A stretch of DNA of 64,000 nt, from NCBI RefSeq assembly GCF_963583255.1, contig NC_084819.1:13575259-13639258 (forward strand), read 5' to 3'. Positions 47,565 through 60,655 of the stretch are shown here, one piece after another; the first letter of the stretch is position 1; every line of letters starts with the position of its first letter. The notes beneath the pieces were generated by a model. It saw nothing but the letters and a program-made list of their open reading frames with translations, searched no databases and was not told the DNA's origin. Position numbers and translations under genes: made by a program. This DNA comes from Pyrus communis (Eukaryota > Streptophyta > Magnoliopsida > Rosales > Rosaceae).

Positions 47565-50500
47565 TTCTCCCACTTGAATGTCAATGATTTATCCTAACAA
47601 ATAAGAACTCATGGTAATCACTAAGTCTTCATAAGTATGCAACAACCTTTCCTAGCAACCTGTCACTTTGAATCGAATGCGGAACCAAAGAAAAACAAAG
47701 AACAACTTGGTCTGTTCCTTGCACTCCAAGATCATATACACATTCAACTTAAAGCACTTTGCTGCTAACAAATCATGGTGTCAAGAACTAATAGTCAAAA
47801 TATTAGCTCACAATAGTCGAAAAGTAGTTCACAAAAGAACTCAACAACGTTGGTAATGAAATCTAACTTTTCCGTCAATTTAGAATATGATAAGAGAACA
47901 AGTAAAATATGACATACTATTTACAAAATCAGGACCTCTTATTAAAACTTATGAACAAAACTTAAACAAAATTTACTCTTAAAACATCAGCCACTAACAC
48001 TTCAAGTTTTCAACACAAAAGGTAATCTCTTATTCCCATTGATTAGCAGAGATAAACAAATTATTACTCCCACTGACTAAGAGAGTAAAAGAAAACTTTA
48101 TAAATGCCTACAAAATGAAACAGATACCTTTCAAGTACTCCCACTAGCAAAACATTAATCATGGAATATAAAACATAAAATTTGTGAGCTCAACATCTTT
48201 CTTCTAGATATCTATAGGGAGGTGATTCTCGTGACTGAAAAACTATACAAAATTATTTGGTCAGTTTTGTTCATCTAACAATTGACAAAAATAGAAAACT
48301 TTAACTGAATGTTTTCTTATTGCATCAAAATCTTATAATTCTAGAATCATCTTTGGACAGAAACTAATTATATTAGGTTTGTATAGCTAAAACATAAAAT
48401 ACAAGGGCAAACGTATATAGCTTCAACACTTTTGACCAGATGAAGTATACACAATTTTGTCAATTTCATGTTTCACTATACATTGATTTATATTTGTACT
48501 GAATAAGAAAACACTTTTGAGCATATTAATTATCCATCAATAACATATAAATCACAAGTCCAATTTCTTGAACAACAAATAAGAATTAATAAGCAAAACA
48601 CTTTTGAGCAGAATATACTCATTAACCCTTCTTGAATTTCCTGGAAGATTAGCTGCATATATAAAATATAAACAAGTATGATAATGTACGTTTTATCTAC
48701 CAAAACTATGACCATTAAAAACATGCAAAATTGATGAGTGTGAAGCCCATAATACATTATTTCTCCCACTTGGGTAAACACTCAAAATTGCAAGATTAAA
48801 CACTAGAGAAAGTGGTTTTCATATAACAAAATACAGCCTAGTTGAATCAATAAAGATCAAATACATAATTTTTTTTTTAAATTAGGTTAGAATTAAAAAG
48901 TTCCATAAATAAAAACTTATGCAATGAATACAAATTTTATTTTATTTTAGTGTATGAGAGATGACTCACATATTTGTTAAAGATTAGGTCATAAATTAAA
49001 ATGAAACTTAATAAGAAAATCCAAACTCAAAATTTATGTTTTAATTCTACAACAAAGTCGATTAAAATAAACACTTAGATATCTCAATAACATCAATTTT
49101 AATCCAATTTAGAACTCAGAGAAAACTAAGGCAAAAGGTTGGCAAATTTACCTACTCATTCTCGATTCTGCAAGATTCATCATGGAAGTAGTCGAGTTGT
49201 GGAGGATCGAACCAACTTCAAATTGCATAATTGTTACACCTTTGGGCAGAAACTAATCATGCAAAGAAAATACCTGCATAGCTAGCCAAAACGTAAAATA
49301 CACAAAATACGTATAGCTTCAACAACTTTGGCCAGATGAACATATGTTAAAAGTATTTTATGATTTGCTATAATACTAATTTATAATTGGTGAGTGATTT
49401 CCTGAAATTTCCATTGGGACAAAAGTATTCACCTTATAAATTAGAATTCTGATTTTTCAAAATAATCTTTTCAAACAATATTAAATAACTGTTTTGTTGG
49501 ATATTTAATGATTCTCAAAAGACTAAATCAGACACAAGAGTATGTCGCTATTAACATTGAACAATAGAGTTCTCGACGGAGGAAGCATGATTATTCAGTT
49601 ATTCGATAGAGACCAAAGTGATCAATTAGAAAACTGACATCACTGTCCAATTTTTGTCTCAAAAGACAATGATCATCATAATCAAAATTGATGACCAAAC
49701 AAAATATTGGTTTGAGCAAAATAGACCAATACATTCTTTTCAACCAAATTTAATCAGTGTTGCTTAATAAAAGTCATTAGTATTGAGAATTTGCACAAGA
49801 TAAGAACAAATAGGAGCAATTAAACATGTCAAATAGTTGATACCAATAGATGTGCACAAATCACTGAAAATAATATTTCAGAACATATGTAGTTTTAGAA
49901 ATTCAAAAACTCAACAATACTACTTTAGTTTGCAAATTCACTCAAAATCAATTCTCGTTAGATTGCCATGAAAGTTTTCAAGTATGAATTAGACACATAT
50001 AGATACTATTTCACAAAATTTCATGATTTTAAAATTTTTCCAAGTGACCCAAAAAGTGAATTCGAAAAGTGATGTGCTGCAGAAACTACATAAAATCTGC
50101 AGTACATACCTAAGAATAAAATTCACTTAAAAACTAATTTTCATCCAATGTATATGAAAATTTTCAGAAACAAAGTAAACATATTGATCTGACATATTTT
50201 AAAATTTCATAATTTTTGAGGTTTAATCAGCTGTACTAAAAGAAAATTCGAAATAGGATGTGCTGCAGAAACGGAAAACATTCTCCAGTACATACGCGAG
50301 ACTAAATAATTCACCAAAAATTCAGTCTTCCTCCAATGTGCATGAAAATTTCCAGAAATGAAGTAGACATATAAATTTACTGTCCCCCAAAATTCCATAA
50401 TTTGTTCGATTCTACAAGTGGCGAAAAATTAAATCAAAATGGAATGTGCTGCAGAAACTGCATAAATTCTGCAATACATTCCCGAGATTAAAACTTCACC

Positions 50501-50934
50501 AATAATTTATTTTCAGACCATTGCTTTTGAAAATTTCCAGATTTAAAAAAACATCTCAATGTATATCATAATAAAATTTCATGAATTTAGGAGTTGCATA
50601 AGTATATCAAAATAATATCACAAATAGACTTTGCTGCTGAAGTCTGCAGAATTCCAGCAGCGTGGTATCACCTTTAACGTTTTACTATAAATTTATTTGA
50701 TGTCCCAAAAACGTGAAAATTGCAGTATATACAATCTATTCTGAACTACAAGAAAACAAGTACATAAGGTTTGGAGTTACAATAGTCTTTATAAAAATAG
50801 GATGTTTATCAGGCCCAGGTTAGTGACATGAATGGTTTTCCTTTTCATGTGAGTTTCTTGCCTTTCAACAGATCCTATTTCTGACTTATAACTACTTTTA
50901 TTGACTTCTCACTCAAAATATAGCAAAACACATT
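47565..50934 (-). other. unique part of the internal region of the LARD-like element
   Basis: AT-rich, with frequent short motifs such as TCCCACTTG and repeated GTGCTGCAGAAAC (near 50075, 50261, 50446). The last suggests diverged internal tandem units spaced about 180 bp. No ORF above 85 codons and no retroelement domain was recognised. Confidence 0.6.
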
Positions 50935-53900
50935 AAACTTAAGTTGAATCCACTAAACCACAAGTAAGACGTTGTACAATAATCAACTTAGTATTAGTGT
51001 CACAGTTGACGTGAATCATAACATGTCATAAGTATTTATAATTTGTCATAGGTAATCAGTCACACCAAACATGTGCTTATAGAAAACAGGAGAATGCAAA
51101 AGACTGACTTGCAAACAACGTCGTTGAAGAAATTCTCCAAAATCTCAATTGTGTGTATTTGAGAAATTTCTCAAAAAACAGAGTCTCAGCTAATGCAATT
51201 TTATGCTTGAAGATGAAGATCACAAAGGACAAACTTTGCAAATATGAACTGAAATCAAACAAATTCTGATTTCTGAAGAGGGGTTTTTCCAGGCATAACG
51301 ACAGAGGGAAGCGTAAAGTTACATCAACTTAATTAACATGTATGGGAAAGTTAGTTTGCAAAACCAATGTTAAAAACGTAACAAGCATTTATATTCCAAT
51401 TAGTTCAACCAATCAACTAATAGCCCAAAGTGGCCATACTATTATTCTTGTAATCCATTACTAAAAAAATTATGCAGTGAACTGGAATAAACGAAATTAA
51501 ATGTAATTGGAGAAAATCCTCAAAAGCTCATTCTAGTCATTAGGAATTGAAGGCCCAGAAAACTTGTGAACATGATATATATATAGCTCAATCTCCTCAG
51601 GATCATAATGGCTCACCCAAATTATATGGTATTAGTTGAAATTAAAATACGAAAGGCCCATTGTAAAAGGTTCGTTCAACCGGATTTATTCAATCATACG
51701 GTCTTAAGCCAACATATATAGTCAAAATGATATAAGCTTAAAGCAATGCGGCAATCCTTGTTTGCAACATAAAGTTAATGTATTTATGGAAAATGAGCAG
51801 AAGCAAGAAGACAAACCCCAATTTATCTCCTAGCAGGGAGTAATTCTCAACTGGGTTTTGATGATGTGCGGGGGAAGCAAAACCCGAATAACGGCGCTGG
51901 ATGGTGACTCACTTAGAAATTTGAAATTAGCTATCACAGTCGAGCTCGCGGAAGAGAACACAGTGAAGAAAACATGTCAGGGAGAAAATTCTTTATGCAT
52001 TCTCCAGATATGAATCAGAAACCAGTTTAAATTTATCAAATCATAATTGACTAATAAAACATTTCGTTTCAATTGCTTCACTGAAAGTGTAATTTTCAAC
52101 CAAAAGGGACCACAAATCCATGATGTTATTCTGGATTGGTGTTCCACTCAATATCAAACGATGCTGGGCTTTCAATTGAACTCATGCAGACTGTATTATC
52201 TACACCCTGCACCGTATATAAGGTTTCTGCACCAAACTTATTAGCCATAATATATGCTTCTTTATGGTGAATAATATCGCAGCACATGGTCATCATACAT
52301 ACAACTATATTAAGTCATGACTACTTATCAAATTGATAGTCTTACTTAATAGAAGAGTTACAATATGATCTTTGACATAATGACTCTGTTGCACCTAAAT
52401 ATAATGCAAGAACATGTTCTATGTGATTAAACACACTCACAATCTTACATTCTCCCACTTGAGTGTTGTGTTAATACTCAAAATTTGAAGGTTAACAAAC
52501 TAAATGATAAACCCTTGGTGGGTTTTGGGTACCAATTGAAACAAAATGAACTTGAAGATTTAAGTGGTTCACTCCCGTAACTGAGCTACGCGCACTGTAT
52601 AAATTATATTAGTATCAATTTCAAGGCTAAAATAGCGCTCGGCTAATACAACAATTATGTTTTCTCTTAGTTTACATCTCTTTGTACAGCCTTCGATGAA
52701 CCTTCCTTTCTTGGGTCTTCCCAACTTGACATTTAATGTGCCACCTTCGTAAACTAGTATGCTGACACATTTTCACCTATCAACTAGACATTTGGCGGTG
52801 AAGTGACATGCATTCAGTTGTGATGACGCACCTTTCTACAATAAAGCAACCCATGTGCTACACTCGGCCTTGGTTTTATTTCTCCGAACGCCACTCCGAC
52901 TACCTTTATGTCCCATTCTAGGCCTCTGTTGCTGAGCAGATGCCCATGTGGGATGATTGACTTCTAGATAGATAGGCTCTTGGGTGTTTGTGCCATAAAG
53001 TTGTCAGTTGGCCCATGTGTCCATGCGGTTGGCTACAACGCTTGAAATTATCTACTTTTAAACCCTTTGGTCGTTGGCCTTCTTAGTTCTCTTTGGTCTT
53101 GCCCCTTGCTATTGGGCTTCTTGTGATCTCTTTCCCAGCCATCACCATTTTGAGGGCCTAAAAGTGCCCTGGCATTAAGAAGTCCCCTAACTCCTTGGTC
53201 AAGAGTTCCTTCTTGGGCATGGAGTTGTAATATTCGGTCCGCATTGCAAATGGTGCTCGGTTAGAAATAGTGTTGTATTTACTTTGTTGGCCACTCGACA
53301 TGGTCCCATCTCGGCTTCTTATAGACACGTTGTTGGGGAACGTTTGGGTGCCCAAGGCTTGTGATAGTGGCAGATTGGTGGAAAAATCTTTCTGTTTTAA
53401 ATTTAAATTGACCGTTCAGTGGAAAAATTTGAAACTTTGATACGAACAAGCTGAGAGAGTCAGGAATATCCTTCAATTGGAATCATTCCAAAATTTGTCC
53501 GTTTAATCACATTTTGCTTAAGAAGAAGTCGAATGTCCTACGTTAAGAATATAAATCAAAATATTAAAATCTCACTAAAATGCCAATAAATTACAACTAG
53601 TAAAAGGGTAAACTATATAGCATAATATCGGCTCATCAATACTCACTACAAAAAGGATGCATGTATGTTGGGAAAAAAATAATGGTGAATTTCACACCAT
53701 CACAAGTATGCACTGAATCTTTCTGTTTTTATTTTATTTTGCTTTATAAAATGAATTTTTTCCCTGAGTTCCAGCCAGGTACTTTCTACTTTTCTAGCAT
53801 CAATCCTGACAATACTGATATAAAGTTTTCTTCTTTCTGTTTTCTTTTTCCCAATTTATTGAATTTGCATTTCATTGTTTGCCCTAGTACCCTTTTATTA

Positions 53901-54966
53901 GAAGCCACTCTTCAATTGTTAATATGTGATAATATTTCATTTGGTTTTCTGCTTTGTGCTTGGCATATATTGCACGGTTGCTAACATTCTTGAATGTGTT
54001 AATTGTTCGTTCTTCTTCCTTTTTTTCCTAATTGTGAAGCAAATATAGAGGACTGTCATTGTAAAACAAAGTGTCATGTGCAACAATGCAATTACATATT
54101 CGATTAATATGACAACTGCATCCAATTAGAAAGTCTAATTGAGATTGGCAATTTGGCATCTAAGATATAGTGAAGTTATGTATTATCCGATGGTGAAAGT
54201 TAGTTTGATGAAAAATTGATTTTGAGGTGAAAATTTGAATAAGGAAGCAGAGGGCATGGAATTTCTAAGTAATTTATGCTTCTCTCTATTATTTTTAACA
54301 GATTATTTCATCCTGTCTTTGATTGGATGCAAGTGTTTCTAAGCAAATACTAAAATTTTTAGTCATTTTCTTAAATTTATGTCCATTTATGTACTGATCT
54401 ATTTGTGAAAGCTACTTGATGATAATTTAAAGTGGTGTATTCATATGCGAATTTGTCTGCTATCAATGGTAAAAGTACATGGACCATATAATTTGCGTGA
54501 TTAAGTCAAGTAAAATTACATGGTAACCATATAATTTGCTCATCATGATGTGAATAGGCATTTTTCTTGCACAAACCAGCTTTTGGAGGAGATCGGCATT
54601 CTTCCCATAGAATGGCAACTTTGATTTACAAAAGCAACTCAGCAGCGTGCAGCACATATTTATAACTTATAGTGTAATTGTACAGAACAGAACCAACGAT
54701 CCTGATTAGTTTAAATCATATGCTGTTTAAGAGAGTATGATTTTTCTTTCTTGTTTTTTCTTTTTTGTTTAAATCAGAACAGAACCAATTTTTATTTTCC
54801 GTTCTTGTTTTTTCTTTTTTGTAAATTGGTTCTACTGATTTTTCTGTAGCACCTAACTATTCTTTTTTTCTTTCTTGGTTTGAGAGTTTATTTTGTTGTA
54901 TCTTTAGAGATCTACTGATTTTTCTGTAGTACCTAACTATTCTAAGACTCTGAATTCCACATTCTC
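50935..54966. repeat. first unit of a tandem duplication of about 4 kb
   Basis: AAACTTAAGTTGAATCC at 50935 recurs at 54967, and the two stretches stay collinear for kilobases. Within this unit, sequence joins directly at about 52312 (AAGTCATGACTACTTATC). In the second unit 620 bp, including the 5' LTR, stand between the same flanks. This unit also keeps about 670 bp (54275-54950) that the second unit lacks. Confidence 0.88.
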
Positions 54967-55606
54967 AAACTTAAGTTGAATCCACTAAACCACAAGTAAG
55001 ACGTTATACGATAATCAACTTAGTATTAGTGTCACAATTGACGTGAATCATAACATGTCATAAGTATTCATAATTTGTCATAGGTAATCAGTCATACCAA
55101 ACATGTACTTATAGAAAACAAAAGAATGCAAAAGACTGACTTGCAAACAACATCGTTGAAGAAATTCTCCAAAATCTCAATTGTGTGTATTTGAGAAATT
55201 TCTCAAAAAACAGTCTCAGCTAATGCAATTTTATGTTTGAAGATGAAGATCACAAAGGACAAACTTTGCAAATATGAACTGAAATCAAACAAATTCTGAT
55301 TTTTGAAGAGGGGTTTTTCCAGGCATAATGTTAGAGGGAAGCGTAAAGTTACATCAACTTAATTAACATGTATGGGAAAGTTACTTTGCAAAACCAATGT
55401 GAAAAACGTAACAAGCATTTATATTCCAATTAGTTCAACCAATCAACTAATACCCCAAAGTGGCCATACTATTATTCTTGTAATCCATTACTAAAAAAAT
55501 TATGCAGCAAACTGGAATAAACGAAATTAAATGTAATTGGAGAAAATCCTCAAAAGCTCATTCTAGGCATTAGGAATTGAAGGCCCAGAAAACTTACTTG
55601 TGAACA

Positions 55607-55652
<46 letters not shown>

Positions 55653-56488
55653 CTCAAGCTCCTTAGGATCATAATGGCTCACCCAAATTGTATGGTATTA
55701 GTTGAAATCAAAGTAGGAAAGGCTCATTGTAAAAGGTTCGTTCAACCAGATTTATTCAATCATGCAGTCTTAAGCCAACATATATAGTCAAAATGCAATA
55801 AGCTTAAAGTAATGCGGCAATCCTTGTTTGCAACATAAAGTTAATGTATTTATGGAAAATGAGCATAAGCAAGAAGACAAACCCCAATTTATCTCCTAGC
55901 AGGGAGTAATTCTCAACTGGGTTTTGATGATGTGCGGGGAAGCAAAACCCGAATAACGGCACTGGATGGTGGCTCACTTAGAAATTTGAAATTAGCTATC
56001 ACAGTCGAGCTTGCGGAAGAGAACACAGTCAAGAAAACATGTCAGGGAGAAAATTCTTTATGCCTTCTCCAGATATGAATCAGAAACCAGTTTAAATTTA
56101 TCAAATCATAATTGACTAATAAAACATTTCGTTTCAATTGCTTCACTGAAAGTGTAATTTTCAACCAAAAGGGACCACAAATCCACGAAGTTATTCTGGA
56201 TTGGTGTTCCACTCAATATCAAACGATGCTGGGCTTTCAATTGAACTCCTGCAGACTGTATTATCTACACCCTGCACCGTATATAAGGTTTCTGCACCAA
56301 ACTTATTAGCCATAATATGTGCTTCTTTATGCTGAGTAATATCGCAGCACACGGTCATCATACATACAACTATATTAAGTCAAGAAAGAATAAGAACAGC
56401 GGAAGCAAAATAGGATGTTTTGAATTATCCATGACAATGCAGTTATTTGAATTTGATTCTAGTCATGTTGTTTGGCTCTAGTACCACA

Positions 56489-56984
56489 TGTAAGGGGGAC
56501 TAATTCAACATGGTTCTAGGATCACAATTTAACATGCATCATGATAACGACAAGAAGAAGATGAATGACACTAACCTGCACCGATTGGAGACATGGTGGC
56601 ATGAGTTCACAAGTTGTCTTCTACTTCCAGTACTTCAGTAATATCTCTCTGCTATATAAATAGGGTTCAAAGTATCTGAGAGATTAAGCATATGGAAGCA
56701 GGGACTTAACCATAGTATTTATATCATTAGGGTTTAATCACAGCCGGCATATTATTGGTTGTGAAAATCAAATCCTATCACTTAAGTGTTCAAGTCCCAC
56801 CATGATACTATATCTTTGTAGCGAAATCCATTAGATTTCTTTAGGTCAATTGCAAGGGATAAGACTCCATAATCCTTATTTCATTATGACTATCAGATTA
56901 CTTAAGTTGTTAACAACTCGATAAACAAGTGGCCTACAACATAAGTAATCCAATCCATCATTCATTGTCATTCACAACCTTACA
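56489..56984 (-). repeat. 5' LTR of the 9.9-kb LARD-like element
   Basis: A 496-bp partner of 47075-47564. Its inner side carries the primer-binding-like site (56488 downward, GTGGTACTAGAGCC). Confidence 0.88.
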
Positions 56985-57124
56985 TAAAGTCCATCTATAC
57001 CACTACTTATCAAATTGATAGTCTTACTTAATAGAAGAGTTACAATATGATCTTTGACATAATGACTCTGTTGCACCTAAATATAATGCAAGAACATGTT
57101 CTATGTGATTAAACATACTCACAA

Positions 57125-57160
57125 TCTTTACATTCTCTCACTTGAGTGTTGTGTTAATAC
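57125..57160 (-). other. second LTR-start-like junction (polypurine tract plus TGTAAAGATTG)
   Basis: On the minus strand CACTCAAGTGAGAGAA is followed by TGTAAAGATTGTGAG. The first-unit counterpart near 52453 reads CTCAAGTGGGAGAA then TGTAAGATTGTGAG. This resembles the polypurine-tract/LTR start of the 9.9-kb element. The latter may have inserted into the LTR of an older relative. Confidence 0.4.
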
Positions 57161-59354
57161 TCAAAATTTGAAGGTTAACAAACTAAATGATAAACCCTTG
57201 GTGGGTTTTGGGTAACAATTGAAACAAAATGAATTTGAAGATTTAAGTGGTTCATTCCCGTAACTGGGTTACGTCCACTGTATAAATTATATTAGTATCA
57301 ATTTCAAGGCTAAAATAGCACTCAGCTAATACAACAATTCTGTTTTCTCTTAGTCATCCGACCCCTATTTGTGGAGGTTTACATCTCTTTGTACAGCCTT
57401 CAGTATTAACACAATAAATTTACCCCTTACATCTCATTCAGTGGTGAAGTGATGTGCATTCAGTCGTGATGACGCACCTTTCTACAATAAAGCAACCCAA
57501 GTGCTACACTCGGCCTTGGTTTTATTTCTCCGAACGCCACTCCGACTACCTGTATGTCGCATCCTAGGCCTCTACTGCTGAGCAGATGCCCATGTGAGAT
57601 GATTGGCTTCTAGATCGATTGGCTCTTGGATGCCCATGTGAGATGATTGGCTTCTAGATCGATTGGCTCTTGGGTGTTTGTGCCATAAAGTTGTCAGTTG
57701 GCCTATGTGTCCATGCGGTCGGCTACAACGCTTGAAATTATCTACTTTTAAACCCTTTGGGCGTTGGCCTTCTTAGTCCTCTTTGGTTTTGTGCCCTGTT
57801 ATTGGGCTTCTTGTGATCTCTTTCCCAGCCATCACCATTTCGAGGGCCTAAAAGTGCCTCGGCATTAAGAAGTCCCCTAACTCCTTGGTCAAGAGTTCCT
57901 TCTTGGGCATGGAGTTGTAATATTCGGTCCACATTGCAAACAGTGCTCGGTTGGAATGAGTGTTGTAGGTACTTTGTTGGCCACTTGACGTGGTCCCATC
58001 TCGGCTTCTTATAGACACGTTGTCGGGGAACGTTTGGGTGCCCAAGGCTTGTGACAGTGGCAAATTGGTGGAAAAATCTTTCTGTTTTAATTTTAAATTG
58101 ACCGTTCAGTGAGAGACTCACGAATATCCTTCAACTGGAATCATTCCAAAATTTTTCCGTTTGATCACGTTTTCCTTAAGAAGAAGTCGAATGTCCTACG
58201 TTAAGAATATAAATCAAAATATTAAAATCTCACTAAAATGCCAATAAATTACAACTATAAAAGGGTAAACTATATAGCATAATATCGGCTCGTCAAGACT
58301 CACTACAAAAATGATGCATGTATGATGAGAAAAAATAATGGTGAATTTCACACCATCACAAGTATGCACTGAATCTTTCTGTTTTTATTTTATTTTGCTT
58401 TATAAAATGAATTTTTTCCCTGAGTTCCAGCCAGGTACTTTCTACTTTCCTAGCATCAATCCTGACAATACTGATATAAAGTTTTCTTCTTTCTGTTTTC
58501 TTTTTCCCAATTTATTGAATTTGCATTTCATTGTTTGGCCTAGTACCCTTTTATTAGAAGCCACTCTTCAATTGTTAATATGTGATAATATTTTCATTTG
58601 GTTTTCTGCTTTGTGCTTGGCATATATTTCACGGTTCTCCTTCCTTGCTAACATTCTTGAATGTGTTAATTGTTCGTTCTTCTTCCTTTTTTTCCTAATT
58701 GTGAAGCAAATATAGAGTACTGTCATTGTAAAACAAAGTGTCATGTGCAACAATGCAATTACATATTCGATTAATATGACAACTGCATCCAATTAGAAAG
58801 TCTAATTGAGATTGGCAATTTGGCATCTAAGATATAGTGAAGTTATGTATTATCCGATGGTGAAAGTTAGTTTGATGAAAAATTGATTTTGAGGTGAAAT
58901 TTTGAATAAGGAAGCAGAGGGCATGGAATTTCTAAGTAATTCCACATTCCCAAAATCTCAGTCATTTTAGGGAACCAATTCTCCATTTTCACGAGTGTGG
59001 TGGTATGTTTTTCGATTCTAATGGCAGTTATGATAACAGTCTAGGAAAGTTGGAATCTAGGGATTTGTAACTCAAAGAACTCTAAGAAGAAATGGAAGCA
59101 GTAGCAACGAAGAAGAAGAAGAAAGTTTCCAATTCTCATTAGCTTTCAATGAAACAGTACAATTGCTATTTATAGTAGATACCCAGCTTAACTTGTAAGC
59201 AACCTCTACGGTAATGAAATTTGGCAGCTTGTACATTTGACACTTGGCAATTCAGTTAACCTCTGTTATTACTGTTATTAAGTTGGCATGCAAAAAGAAA
59301 CAAAATCCCGAAACTGAAAGCTTTAAATCATATGTTGTCTATATATATATATAT

Positions 59355-59446
59355 AGAGCAATGCTAGGGAGATTAAATTTGTAAATTTCTATGTCTTTTA
59401 GTTTTTAAACCTTTGTCTCCAAATTTAGTCTCTCTAGAATTACCCT
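59355..59446. mobile_element. 92-bp MITE (AGAGCAATGCTAG ends)
   Basis: The left AGAGCAATGCTAGGGAGA.TAAATTT and the right end read inward (AGGGTAATTCTAGAGAGACTAAATTT) form an imperfect terminal inverted repeat of about 26 bp. The flanks are AT repeats, so no TSD can be told. Confidence 0.65.
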
Positions 59447-60390
59447 ATTTATAAGGGGAATACACCAAAATGGTGAAACTTTCAATATTCACAAAATACT
59501 CATCTCTAATTAAGATTTAAAATAAAGCGATTTAATTAAAAAAAACAAAACTAAACAAAAAAAAAAAAAGATTATAAATAAATAATAAAAATAAGATGTA
59601 GAAAAGCAAATTGCCACACATTCATGTGTGTGGCCAGAGGCTAATTAAGATATGGAATATGGGCAAGAGATTTTTTTTATCAATTTTCAGTTTTTATTGG
59701 TATTCCATTTATTCCTAACAAAATGTTAATAGGCTCTACGAACCTCACAATTTACCATAATATTATGAACAATACTTGGTTATTCAAAGATGAGTAGAAA
59801 CTCTTATTCAAAATTTTTAGTGTTTGAATCACAAAGTTTTGTACTTATGATACGAACCATTCATCTTGTGAATCACACTATAAGGATCATATCTCTGCAA
59901 AAACTGAATAAAACTGAGGTCGTTTAATCAATCTATTCTAGCAAATAGAGAGGCGGTTTGTAATATTTTTACCAACTCTGTTCATTTGTTTTTATACGGT
60001 TCGATGACTAAACGACATATATTACCCTACTTAACACTTTTCGTTTGTTTATATATTTTTTTCTCTTTAAAATTTAAACTGACATTTATTACCCTACTAT
60101 ATCTTTGTTTGACATTCATTACCCCATTATCTTTTGCTAATATTTATTACCCAATTTATCTTTGATGACATTTATTGCCCCACTATCTTTCTTTCTGTTC
60201 ATTTTTTATTTTTATATTTTTTTTTTCATATACAAGATAGATAAGCATTATTTATTTTTTAAGATAGATAAACATCTTTTCCTAGATATTCTCATGACAA
60301 CTTAGTAGGAAAGAAAAAGATAAACGTCTTTTTGTTTTTATTATTTTTTAAACGTTATATTGTTCTTTTCTTTAAAAAAATAAAAAGAAT

Positions 60391-60476
60391 TATTATTGGC
60401 ACTCCAAACTTTCTATATTTGGAAAGAAAAATACACTTGTAAGGAGTGTAGAATGAGATTTTTGGAGTGCTAATAA
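60391..60476. mobile_element. small palindromic MITE (ATTGGCACTCCAAA ends)
   Basis: TTATTGGCACTCCAAA at the left is matched inverted by TTTGGAGTGCTAATAA at the right. Internally, CTTGTAAGGAGTGTAGAATG forms the remaining arm. It is non-coding. Confidence 0.65.
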
Positions 60477-60655
60477 CACTTCCCTAAGAAAAAAACATTA
60501 TATTTTCATTATTTCTCTTTTTTAAGACTACATCTCTTCCAAATATTATTCAAAATTCTTATATATATATATATATATATAGGGGCTTACTTAAGACTTT
60601 AGATGTCTACTCTGTTTGTTTGATTGTTGATTAATTCGATTGCATGGTTAAACTT

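Larger units (their letters stand above)
47075..56984 (-). mobile_element. large non-coding LTR retrotransposon (LARD-like), TSD TAAAG
   Basis: LTRs of 490 bp (47075-47564) and 496 bp (56489-56984) have the termini TGTAAGG...CCTTACA and are flanked by a perfect TAAAG duplication (47070-47074, 56985-56989). On the minus strand the right LTR is followed by a primer-binding-like TGTGGTACTAGAGCC, close to the initiator-Met tRNA type. The left LTR is preceded by the polypurine tract CAAGTGGGAGAA. The element therefore runs minus. No gag or pol motif was recognised in the nearly 9 kb between the LTRs. Part of that length comes from a tandem duplication of about 4 kb that includes DNA from outside the element. 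Confidence 0.85.
54967..58942. repeat. second unit of the tandem duplication, containing the 5' LTR
   Basis: Collinear with 50935-54274. Segment 54967-56376 matches 50935-52311, and 57000-58942 matches 52315-54274. Between them lie the primer-binding region, the 496-bp LTR and the TSD flank. A (TA)n tract at 55609-55650 is expanded relative to the first unit (51577-51586). Confidence 0.88.
58943..60646. other. AT-rich spacer with small MITEs
   Basis: No gene was recognised. It contains a 92-bp MITE (59355-59446), a small palindromic repeat (60391-60476), several T- and A-runs, and tandem-like GACATTTATTACCC motifs at 60079-60185. Confidence 0.6.

Noticed and set aside
52047..52244. 65-codon ORF found twice almost unchanged (also 56112-56309)
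   Set aside because: The copies are part of the 4-kb duplication, so similarity reflects recent duplication and not selection.
57738..58121. 127-codon - strand ORF (Arg/Pro-rich)
   Set aside because: The counterpart in unit 1 (53158-53476) is split into separate frames, so there is no sign of conservation; no domain recognised.
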